Source of the DNA: DSNY01 sp016861185
GTDB lineage: Bacteria > Pseudomonadota > Gammaproteobacteria > Burkholderiales > Burkholderiaceae_F
Length of the DNA stretch: 8,429 nt
NCBI GenBank assembly: GCA_030263275.1
Contig: SZOR01000141.1
Location: 1 to 8,429, forward strand
Direction: 5' to 3'
Shown: positions 1-6,564 of the stretch, in pieces
Position numbering within the stretch: the stretch's first letter is position 1
Layout: each line of letters opens with the position of its first letter
The notes under the pieces: generated by a model
What the model saw: only the letters and a program-made list of their open reading frames with translations
Told to the model about the DNA's origin: nothing
The model's database searches: none
Program-made: the position numbers and the translations under genes

Positions 1-2
1 AG

Positions 3-833
3 CGCGAGCAGGCCGCGCTCGCTGCCGCGCAGGCGCAGCTCGACATCGCCGCCAAGACCCGCGAAAACAACGCCCAACTGCTGGCCAAAGGCTTCATCTC
101 GCAGACCGCGTTCGACAACGCGCAGTCGGGGCTGGAGGCCGCGCGCGGCAACCGCGACGCCGCCGCAGCTGCGCTCGAACTGGCGCGCAAGGCGCTCGCC
201 GACACCGAAATCCGTGCGCCGATCGCCGGCACGGTCGCCGAGCGCTTCGCCCAGCCCGGCGAGAAGCTGCCGGTCGACGGCCGCGTGCTGTCGCTCGTCG
301 ATCTGTCGTCGATCGAGCTCGAAGCGCCGATTCCGGCCGACAACGTCGCGCAGGTCGCGCTCGGCACGCGCGCAGAGTTCCGCCCGGAAGGCATGGACCG
401 CACGTACGCCGGCAGGGTGGTGCGCATCAATCCGGCGACCGCCGCCGGTTCGCGTTCGGTGTTCGTCTATATCGCCGTCGAGCAGGCCGACCGGGTGATC
501 CGCGCCGGCATGTTCGCGAACGGTCGGCTCGTGCTCGGACGCAGCGCGCCGACGCTGGCCCTGCCCTTCTCCGCGGTGCGCGAAGAGGCGGGTCGCGCGT
601 CGGTGCTCGCGATCGTCGACGGCAGGCTGGCGCAGGTGCCCGTGACGCTCGGCGCGCGCGGCAGCGCCGAGGGGCTCGACGACGCGATCGAAGTTCGCAG
701 CGGACTTGCGCCCGGCACGCAGGTCGTTCGCCAGTTCGACGCGCGGCTGCCGGTCGGCGGCGCGGTCAAGGTCGCTCAGCCTTCCTCACCCCCCGCTCCT
801 CCGACAAGCTCAGGACACGCCCTCTCCCGCTGA
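3..833 (+). CDS. RND efflux periplasmic adaptor (membrane fusion protein, HlyD/AcrA family), 5' end missing
   Basis: This is the periplasmic adaptor that bridges an inner-membrane RND permease to an outer-membrane channel. The reading frame is open from the window edge, so the start codon, signal sequence and first lipoyl half lie outside; 276 residues remain. Visible in order: an alanine- and glutamine-rich helical-hairpin segment (residues 1-69 of the fragment), the second lipoyl half-motif IRAPIAGTVAERFAQPGEKL (from residue 70), a beta-barrel section (VDLSSIELEAPIPADNV onward, including GMFANGRLVLG), and a membrane-proximal domain ending near RLPVGGAVKV. The last 17 residues (260-276) are a Pro/Ser-rich tail unlike the rest and appear to be translated from repeat-like DNA. 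The stop TGA (831-833) lies in a hairpin loop. The permease gene follows after 51 bp, so the two are very probably one operon. The family call is secure; the substrate is unknown. Confidence 0.93.
   Translation, partial: REQAALAAAQAQLDIAAKTRENNAQLLAKGFISQTAFDNAQSGLEAARGNRDAAAAALELARKALADTEIRAPIAGTVAERFAQPGEKLPVDGRVLSLVDLSSIELEAPIPADNVAQVALGTRAEFRPEGMDRTYAGRVVRINPATAAGSRSVFVYIAVEQADRVIRAGMFANGRLVLGRSAPTLALPFSAVREEAGRASVLAIVDGRLAQVPVTLGARGSAEGLDDAIEVRSGLAPGTQVVRQFDARLPVGGAVKVAQPSSPPAPPTSSGHALSR
798..818. repeat. Candidate dispersed-repeat fragment at the adaptor 3' end
   Basis: The segment reads ctccgacaagctcaggac inside a C-rich stretch (781-845). From memory, the string GACAAGCTCAGGAC (reverse complement GTCCTGAGCTTGTC) recurs as a short dispersed repeat in many proteobacterial genomes, often next to CCCTCTCCCGC-type hairpins like the one that follows here. 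Within this window it occurs only once, so its repeat status is recalled and inferred, not shown. It is translated as part of the adaptor's odd C-terminal tail. Confidence 0.4.
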
Positions 834-845
834 TGCGGGAGAGGG
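820..845. repeat. Perfect 11-bp inverted repeat with TGAT loop (REP-like hairpin)
   Basis: The left arm ccctctcccgc (820-830) and right arm gcgggagaggg (835-845) are exact reverse complements around the 4-nt loop TGAT (831-834). The loop contains the adaptor stop codon. The stem is GC-rich and has no following T-run, so it is not a classical intrinsic terminator. In the mRNA it could stall RNase degradation or modulate the ratio of adaptor to permease. The arm sequence resembles dispersed palindromes I recall from beta- and gammaproteobacteria; that link is from memory. Confidence 0.8.
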
Positions 846-884
846 AGCCCAACGGCCGACTGCCGACGCCCGACAACCCTCGCC

Positions 885-3800
885 ATGTGGTTCACGCGCC
901 TCAGCATCGGCAACCCCTGGCTCGCGACGATGATGATGGTTGCGTTCGTCGTGCTGGGGCTGTTTTCGGTGCAGCGGCTGCAGGTCGACCAGTTCCCGGA
1001 CGTGGCGTTTCCGGTCGTCGTCGTGCAGACCGACTATCCGGGCGCATCGCCCGAAAGCGTGGAGTCCGAGGTCACGCGCAAGATCGAGGAGGCGGTCAAC
1101 ACGGTCAGCGGGCTGCGCGCGCTGACCTCGCGTTCGTACTCGGGCACCTCGCTCGTCGTCGCCGAATTCGAGCTGACCGTCGATCCGGCCACCGCCACGC
1201 AGGACGTGCGCGAGAAGGTCGCCGCGATCCGCGCGACCTTCCGCCGCGAGGTCAAGGAGCCGAAGATCACGCGCTTCGATCCGGCCGACCGCCCGGTCGT
1301 TTCGCTCGCGATGACCTCGACCGGCACGCGCAGCCTGCGCGAGCTGACCACGCTCGCCGACCAGATCGTCAAGAAGCGCATCGAAAACGTGCGCGGCGTC
1401 GGCCAGGTCAACCTGGTCGGCGGCGTCAAGCGCGAGATCCAGATCTATCTGAACCCGGCGCAGCTCGAGGCGCTGGCGATCGGGGTCGACCAGGTGATCG
1501 CCGCGGTGCGCGGCGAAAACCAGGAGCTGCCGGTGGGCGCGCTGCGCTCGGCCGAGCAGGAGCGCGTCGTGCAGATCCAGGCGCGCGCGAAGACGCCCGA
1601 CGACTTCAAGCGCATCGTCGTCACGCGACGGGGTGGGCAGCCGGTGTACCTGTCGCAGATCGCGACCGTCGTCGATGGCCAGCAGGAGCAGGAATCGGCC
1701 GCGCTCGTCGACGACCGCGAGACGCTCGCGCTCGACGTGCTGAAGGCGCAGGGGCAGAACACGATCGACGTCGTCGACTCGGTACGCAAAGCGGTGACGG
1801 CCGTCGCGCGCGAACTGCCGCCCGACGTGAAGCTCGAGGTCGTCAAGGACGCGTCGACGCCGATCCGCACCGCCGTGTCGAACGTCGCGCGCACGATGGT
1901 CGAGGGCGGTCTGCTGACGATCCTCATCGTGTTCCTGTTCATCGGCTCGTGGCGCTCGACGGTGATCACGGGGCTGACGCTGCCGATCTCGGTGATCGGC
2001 ACCTTCCTTGTGATGTACTGGTTCGGGTTCACGCTGAACATGCTGACGCTGATGGCGCTGTCGCTGTCGATCGGCCTGCTGATCGACGACGCGATCGTCG
2101 TGCGCGAGAACATCGTGCGCCACGGCGCGATGGGCAAGCCCCCGCGCGAAGCGGCCCTGATCGGCACCCAGGAGATCGGACTGGCGGTGCTGGCGACGAC
2201 ACTGTCGATCGTCGCGGTGTTCCTGCCGGTCGGCTTCATGGGCGGGATCATCGGGCAGTTCTTCCACCAGTTCGGCATCACGGTCGTCGCGGCGGTGCTG
2301 ATCTCGCTGTTCGTGTCGTTCACGCTCGACCCGATGCTGTCGTCGGTCTGGCACGACCCGGCCGTGCACGGCGCCAAGCCGCACGGTCGCTGGTTCGGCT
2401 GGCTCGGCTGGGTGCTCGAACGCTTCGAGCGCGCGACGACACGGACCGCCGACGTCTACCACGTGCTGCTGAAATGGGCGCTCGCGCATCGCGGCAAGAC
2501 CTCGCTGATCGCGACCGCGATCTTCCTCGGCAGCTTCACGCTGGTGCCGCTGCTCGGTACCGAGTTCGTGCCGCAGGCCGACTTCTCCGAATCTCAGGTC
2601 AACTTCCGCACGCCCGAGGGCAGCTCGCTCGAAGCGACGACCGCGAAGGCGCGCCAGGTCGAGGCGGCGCTGCGCGAGTTCCCGGAAGTGCTGTACACGT
2701 ACACGACGATCAACACCGGCGCCGTGCAGGCGAAGAACGCGGCGACCGTCTACGTGAAGCTCAAGCCGCGCGCCGAGCGCACGCGCAACCAGGCGGACCT
2801 CACACGGCCGATGCGCGAGCGGCTCGCGCGCATCGCCGGCATCGAGGTCACGCACGTCGGCGTGATGAACCCGGTCGCGCAGCAGAAGATCCTCGTCGTC
2901 TCGCTGCAGGGGCCGGACCTGAAGCAACTGGAGCGCTACAACGACGAGGCGCGGCAGCGGCTGGCGCAGATCCCCGGCCTGGTCGACCTCGATTCGAGCC
3001 TGCGGCCGGCGCGGCCCACCGTCGACCTGCTGATCGACCGCGATCTGGCCGGTGATCTGGGCGTCGGCGTGGAGCGCATCGGCGCGGCGCTTCGCCCGCT
3101 GCTCGCCGGCGACGAAACGAGCACCTGGCGCGGTCCGGACGACGAGAACTACAACGTGATGGTGCGGCTTCCGCCCGGCCAGCGCGCGACGAACGCCGAC
3201 CTCGAACGGCTGACGATCACGAGCAGCCAGCTCGCCGCCGACGGCAGCCCGAAGGTCGTTCCGCTGCGCCAGGTCGTCGATCTCGTACCGACGGTCGGTG
3301 CCTCGCAGATCAACCGGCGCGACCTGACGCGGGAGGTGGAGCTGACCGCCAACGTTTACGGCCGCTCGGCCGGCGACGTGAGCCGCGACATCCAGAAGGC
3401 ACTCGCCGAGATCGACTGGAAGCCCGGCTACCGCGTCGTGATGGGCGGCTCGACCAAGGACATGGCCGAGAGCTTCGGCTACGCGGTTTCGGCGCTGCTG
3501 CTGGCAATCGCTTTCATCTACATGATCCTGGCGTCGCAGTTTCGCAGCTTCCTGCAGCCGATCGCGATCATGAGCTCGCTGCCGCTGACGCTGATCGGCG
3601 TTTTCCTCGCGCTGCTGCTGTTCCGCTCCACGCTGAACATCTTCTCGATCATCGGCTTCATCATGCTGATGGGCCTGGTGACGAAGAACGCGATCCTGCT
3701 GGTCGACTTCGCCAACCAGGCGCGCGCCGGCTTCGAGGGCAACCCGCCGCTGGGTCGCACCGAGGCGCTGCTCGAAGCCGCGCGCGTGCGGCTGCGGCCG

Positions 3801-4052
3801 ATCCTGATGACGACGCTGGCGATGATCTTCGGCATGATCCCGCTCGCGTTGGGGCTCACGGAAGGCAGCGAGCAGCGCGCCCCGATGGGCCAGGCGGTGA
3901 TCGGCGGCATCATCACCTCGAGCCTGCTGACGCTGGTCGTCGTGCCGGTGATCTACAGCTACCTCGACGACTTCGCGCAGTGGGCCGGGCGCAGGCGCGC
4001 CGGCGGCGTTGCCGTACCGGCGCAGGCGCCCGCGGCGAAGCGCGACGACTGA
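885..4052 (+). CDS. RND multidrug-type efflux permease (HAE-1/AcrB family)
   Basis: This is a proton-driven inner-membrane exporter that works as a trimer with the adaptor upstream. Its 1055 residues match the usual length of the family. Visible: TM1 at about residues 12-31, followed by FPDVAFPVVVVQTDYPGASP, a large periplasmic loop, then TM2-TM6 from about residue 340. The proton-relay aspartates are D401 and D402 in GLLIDDAIVVREN. The second half starts with TM7 near 536-556, has a second periplasmic loop (FVPQADFSESQVNFRTPEG), and TM8 from about 865. The relay lysine is K934 (GLVTKNAILLVDF), and the R and T of RLRPILMT are R969 and T976, matching AcrB D407/D408/K940/R971/T978. All relay residues are present, so the pump should be functional. 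ATG 885 opens the typical MWFTRLSIGNPW N-terminus; no GTG or TTG lies between 834 and 884, and no strong Shine-Dalgarno is seen. The substrate cannot be read from sequence. Confidence 0.97.
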   Translation: MWFTRLSIGNPWLATMMMVAFVVLGLFSVQRLQVDQFPDVAFPVVVVQTDYPGASPESVESEVTRKIEEAVNTVSGLRALTSRSYSGTSLVVAEFELTVDPATATQDVREKVAAIRATFRREVKEPKITRFDPADRPVVSLAMTSTGTRSLRELTTLADQIVKKRIENVRGVGQVNLVGGVKREIQIYLNPAQLEALAIGVDQVIAAVRGENQELPVGALRSAEQERVVQIQARAKTPDDFKRIVVTRRGGQPVYLSQIATVVDGQQEQESAALVDDRETLALDVLKAQGQNTIDVVDSVRKAVTAVARELPPDVKLEVVKDASTPIRTAVSNVARTMVEGGLLTILIVFLFIGSWRSTVITGLTLPISVIGTFLVMYWFGFTLNMLTLMALSLSIGLLIDDAIVVRENIVRHGAMGKPPREAALIGTQEIGLAVLATTLSIVAVFLPVGFMGGIIGQFFHQFGITVVAAVLISLFVSFTLDPMLSSVWHDPAVHGAKPHGRWFGWLGWVLERFERATTRTADVYHVLLKWALAHRGKTSLIATAIFLGSFTLVPLLGTEFVPQADFSESQVNFRTPEGSSLEATTAKARQVEAALREFPEVLYTYTTINTGAVQAKNAATVYVKLKPRAERTRNQADLTRPMRERLARIAGIEVTHVGVMNPVAQQKILVVSLQGPDLKQLERYNDEARQRLAQIPGLVDLDSSLRPARPTVDLLIDRDLAGDLGVGVERIGAALRPLLAGDETSTWRGPDDENYNVMVRLPPGQRATNADLERLTITSSQLAADGSPKVVPLRQVVDLVPTVGASQINRRDLTREVELTANVYGRSAGDVSRDIQKALAEIDWKPGYRVVMGGSTKDMAESFGYAVSALLLAIAFIYMILASQFRSFLQPIAIMSSLPLTLIGVFLALLLFRSTLNIFSIIGFIMLMGLVTKNAILLVDFANQARAGFEGNPPLGRTEALLEAARVRLRPILMTTLAMIFGMIPLALGLTEGSEQRAPMGQAVIGGIITSSLLTLVVVPVIYSYLDDFAQWAGRRRAGGVAVPAQAPAAKRDD

Positions 4053-4155
4053 CGCGACGGAACGCAGGAATCGCGGCGCGAAACGCGGCGGTCGGCGAGG
4101 GGCCGATTGATAGAATCCGCGCCGACCCGCCCGAGCAAACCAAGAACATCCCGCC
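4053..4155 (+). promoter_or_regulatory. Intergenic region with a weak candidate sigma70 promoter for the methyltransferase-rhodanese-tolC group
   Basis: This is the only non-coding gap of notable size on the + strand. It contains TTGATAGAAT at 4107-4116, in which TAGAAT (4111-4116) is one mismatch from the -10 consensus and lies 39 bp before the ATG at 4156. It is a local AT-rich island in otherwise GC-rich DNA. No good -35 hexamer is seen at 16-18 bp upstream, so the call is tentative. No convincing intrinsic terminator for the permease gene is visible here, so read-through from the pump operon is possible. Confidence 0.35.
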
Positions 4156-4869
4156 ATGCCCACCGTCACCGCCGCGCCGAACGACTTCTTCGACATCGAG
4201 CGCGCGCGCTACAACATGGTCGAGCAGCAGGTTCGGACCTGGGAAGTGCTCGACCAGTCGGTGCTCGACCTGCTGTTCGTCGTCAAGCGCGAGGACTTCG
4301 TGCCGCCAGCGTACCGGCGGCTCGCGTTCACCGACATGGAGATCCCGCTTCGGATCGATGTCGACGGCGCGGTCTACGACAGCGGGGAGTCGATGTTCGC
4401 GCCGAAGGTCGAGGCGCGTTTCCTGCAGGAGCTCGGCATCCGCCCGCACGAACACGTGCTTGAGATCGGCACCGGCTCGGGCCATATGGCCGCGCTCGCC
4501 GCGCACAAGGCGCAGCACGTGCTGTCGATCGAGATCGACGAGCGGCTCAAGCAGTTCGGCGAGGCGAACCTCGCGCGGGCCGGCGTGCGCAACGTCAAGG
4601 TCGAACTGGGCGACGGCGCGCGCGGCTGGCCGGCACGCGCGCCGTACGACGTGATCATCGTCTCCGGCGGTCTGCCTGCGCTGCCGCCCGGGCTGCTCGA
4701 ACAACTGAAGATCGGCGGGCGGCTCGCCGCGATCGTCGGCGAGGCGCCGGTGATGACGGCGCAGATCGTGACGCGCGTCACCGACGGCGGCTACGACACG
4801 TTGAAACTCTTCGAGACCAACGTCAGGTTCCTGCGCAACGCGTGGCGACCGTCGACGTTCCGGTTTTGA
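4156..4869 (+). CDS. PCMT-family SAM-dependent methyltransferase (protein-L-isoaspartate O-methyltransferase-like)
   Basis: This is a cytoplasmic SAM-dependent methyltransferase of 237 residues. The SAM-binding motif I is VLEIGTGSGHMAALAA (from residue 101), with the acidic ribose-binding end of strand 2 at SIEIDE (124-129). Downstream, GDGARGWPARAPYDVIIVSGG (152-172) and LLEQLKIGGRLAAIVG (180-195) follow the PCMT pattern closely. The N-terminal RYNMVEQQVRTWEVLD also fits the family. The substrate-site motif is divergent: where repair enzymes have GQTISQP, this protein reads GESMFAP (77-83), so the conserved Ser of that motif is Phe81. True isoaspartate repair activity is therefore doubtful, and another carboxyl or small-molecule substrate is possible. 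The stop overlaps the rhodanese ATG. Similar proteins are commonly annotated as Pcm; I leave the symbol blank for this reason. Confidence 0.9.
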   Translation: MPTVTAAPNDFFDIERARYNMVEQQVRTWEVLDQSVLDLLFVVKREDFVPPAYRRLAFTDMEIPLRIDVDGAVYDSGESMFAPKVEARFLQELGIRPHEHVLEIGTGSGHMAALAAHKAQHVLSIEIDERLKQFGEANLARAGVRNVKVELGDGARGWPARAPYDVIIVSGGLPALPPGLLEQLKIGGRLAAIVGEAPVMTAQIVTRVTDGGYDTLKLFETNVRFLRNAWRPSTFRF

Positions 4870-5192
4870 TGAAAACTCTCACCGCGCCCGAACTGGCACG
4901 GTGGCTGCGGGACGAGACGCGTCCGCGACCGCTGCTGCTCGACGTGCGCGAACCGTGGGAATTCCAGATCTGCCGGATCGAGGGCTCCGAGCTGATCCCG
5001 ATCCGCGCGCTCGCCGTGCGTTTCGAGGAACTGGACCGCGAGCGTCCGATCGTATGCATCTGCCATCACGGCGGGCGCAGCGCGCACGTGACGATGTTCC
5101 TGATGCACCAGGGTTTTGCGGACGTGTACAACCTGACCGGCGGCGTCGACGCGTGGGCGCGCCAGGTCGATCCGGCGATGCCGGTCTACTAG
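4869..5192 (+). CDS. Single-domain rhodanese-like sulfurtransferase
   Basis: This small cytoplasmic protein (107 residues) spans one rhodanese domain. The N-terminal part has LLLDVREPWEFQICRIEGSELIPI, the usual CH2A-type motif. The active loop is CHHGGRS with the presumed persulfide-carrying Cys65; a second Cys (C63) sits two residues earlier. The C-terminal GFADVYNLTGGVDAWA is the standard closing motif. ATG 4869 is chosen because it overlaps the methyltransferase stop as TGATG, a typical coupling arrangement, and because the domain begins at once. A GTG at 4842 would add nine residues inside the upstream gene and is less likely. The catalytic loop is intact, so it should carry sulfane sulfur; its physiological acceptor is unknown. 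No export signal is present. Confidence 0.93.
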   Translation: MKTLTAPELARWLRDETRPRPLLLDVREPWEFQICRIEGSELIPIRALAVRFEELDRERPIVCICHHGGRSAHVTMFLMHQGFADVYNLTGGVDAWARQVDPAMPVY

Positions 5193-5214
5193 AAGAAGCA
5201 CCAACCCCTCGGGC

Positions 5215-5218
5215 GGAG
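5215..5218 (+). promoter_or_regulatory. Shine-Dalgarno of tolC
   Basis: GGAG at 5215-5218, within ggcggagaaag, lies 8 nt before ATG 5227 and only 5 nt before GTG 5224. This spacing favours ATG as the tolC start. It is the clearest ribosome binding site on the + strand of this window. Confidence 0.65.
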
Positions 5219-5226
5219 AAAGCGTG

Positions 5227-6564
5227 ATGCACAAGACAAGCAAGAAGACCCTGGCGGCTGCCGTCGCCGCGTCGCTGCTGCTCGCCGCGGGCGGTGCGGC
5301 GGCACAGAAGAGCGACCTGCTTTCGATCTACCGCGACGCGCTCGCCAACGATCCCGTCTATGCGTCGGCGCGCTTCGCCAACCAGGCGGCGCGCGAGCGC
5401 GAGCCGCAGGCGCGTTCGGCGCTGCTGCCGAACGTCGGCGCCAGCGTCGGCTACAACCAGATCTGGCAGGACTCCTCGACGCCGAATGTGTCGAATTCGT
5501 TCAACTCGTGGGGGCCGTCGCTGCAGCTGACGATGCCGATCTACCGGCCGCAGAACTGGGACGCGCTGTCGCAGGCCAGGCTCGCCGTGCAGTCGAGCGA
5601 AGCGCAGCTCGCGCAGGCGCGGCAGGACCTGATCCTGCGCGTCACGCAGGCGTACTTCGACGTGCTCGCCGCGCAGGACGCGCTGACCGCGATCGAGGCG
5701 AGCAAGAAGGCCACCGCCGAGCAGCTCGCGCAGGCGCGGCGCGAGTTCGAGGTCGGCACCAAGACGATCGTCGACACGCACGAGGCGCAGGCGCGCTTCG
5801 ACCAGATCGCCGCGCAGGAGGAGGTCGCGCGCGGCGATCTGATCGTCAAGCGCAACGCACTGCGCGCGATCATCGGTCGCGACGCCGGCGACGCCCTGTT
5901 GCCGCTGCGCGATGCGCCGCAGTTGACCCCGCCGCAGCCGGCCGACGTCGAAGCCTGGGCCAAGCGCGCCGAGGAGTCCAGCTACGGCGTGGCGGTCGCG
6001 CGCGCCGCCGCCGAGATCGCGCAGATCGAGACGACGCGCAGCCGGCACGGCCACTATCCGACGCTCGACCTCGCCGCTTCCGTCAGCCAGTCGCGCACCA
6101 GCGGCAGCCTCACGTCGGATGCGTCGAACACCCTCCGCGACTCGCGCATCGGCGTGCAGTTGAACGTTCCGATCTATAGCGGCGGCTTGATCCAGAGCCG
6201 GGTGCGCGAGGCGCTCGCCAACGAAGAGCGCGCGCGCTTCGACCTCGAGTCGGCGCGCCGCAATGCCGCGCAGGGTGCGCGCCAGGCCTTCACCGGCGTG
6301 GATTTCGGGCTGGCGCAGGTGCGCGCGCTGGAGTCCGCCGAAGTGTCGGCGAAGAGCCAGCTCGACTCCACGAGGCTCGGCTACCAGGTCGGCGTGCGGA
6401 TCAACCTTGACGTGCTCAACGCGACGACGCAGCTCTTCAACACGCAGCGCGACCTGAAAAAGGCGCGCTACGACTTCCTCGTCAACGGCCTGCGCCTGAA
6501 GTCCGCCGTCGGCGCGCTCGACGACAAGGATGTCGAGGCGATCAACGCGCTGCTGGCGCGCTGA
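5227..6564 (+). CDS. tolC: TolC-family outer-membrane efflux/type I secretion channel
   Basis: This is an outer-membrane channel-tunnel protein that forms a trimer serving RND pumps and type I secretion. It has 445 residues from ATG 5227, typical for the family. A Sec signal peptide is clear: basic MHKTSKK, a hydrophobic Ala/Leu core, and likely cleavage after the AAA at residues 24-26. The mature part starts SDLLSIYRDALANDPVYASA, characteristic of TolC. The internal duplication of the family shows in two similar strand motifs, TMPIYRPQNW (residues 102-111) and VPIYSGGLIQSRVREA (from 314), each followed by long Ala/Gln-rich helices. The C-terminal VGVRINLDVLNATTQLFNTQRDLKKARYDFLVNGLRLK is also typical. 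It follows the rhodanese after 34 bp and is probably co-transcribed with it. It may dock with the RND pump encoded upstream, but TolC channels usually serve several systems. Its 3' end overlaps waaA by 23 bp. Confidence 0.95.
   Translation: MHKTSKKTLAAAVAASLLLAAGGAAAQKSDLLSIYRDALANDPVYASARFANQAAREREPQARSALLPNVGASVGYNQIWQDSSTPNVSNSFNSWGPSLQLTMPIYRPQNWDALSQARLAVQSSEAQLAQARQDLILRVTQAYFDVLAAQDALTAIEASKKATAEQLAQARREFEVGTKTIVDTHEAQARFDQIAAQEEVARGDLIVKRNALRAIIGRDAGDALLPLRDAPQLTPPQPADVEAWAKRAEESSYGVAVARAAAEIAQIETTRSRHGHYPTLDLAASVSQSRTSGSLTSDASNTLRDSRIGVQLNVPIYSGGLIQSRVREALANEERARFDLESARRNAAQGARQAFTGVDFGLAQVRALESAEVSAKSQLDSTRLGYQVGVRINLDVLNATTQLFNTQRDLKKARYDFLVNGLRLKSAVGALDDKDVEAINALLAR

Noticed and set aside
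833..3055. A 740-codon + strand open frame starting at the ATG within TGATG after the adaptor
   Set aside because: It is an out-of-frame reading of the permease gene, dominated by Arg, Ala, Gly and Asp, with no motifs. The TGATG looks like coupling but leads into this meaningless frame.
810..4196. A 1128-codon open frame antisense to the RND permease
   Set aside because: Its translation is rich in Arg, Asp, His and Gln with no recognisable domain, as expected from the complement of GC-rich coding DNA. The + strand protein is an unmistakable RND permease.
4842..4868. GTG 4842 as the rhodanese start
   Set aside because: It would add nine residues within the methyltransferase gene. ATG 4869 has the TGATG overlap and sits directly before the domain.
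5224..5226. GTG 5224 as the tolC start
   Set aside because: ATG 5227 has better spacing from the GGAG and adds nothing to explain; the difference is a single residue.
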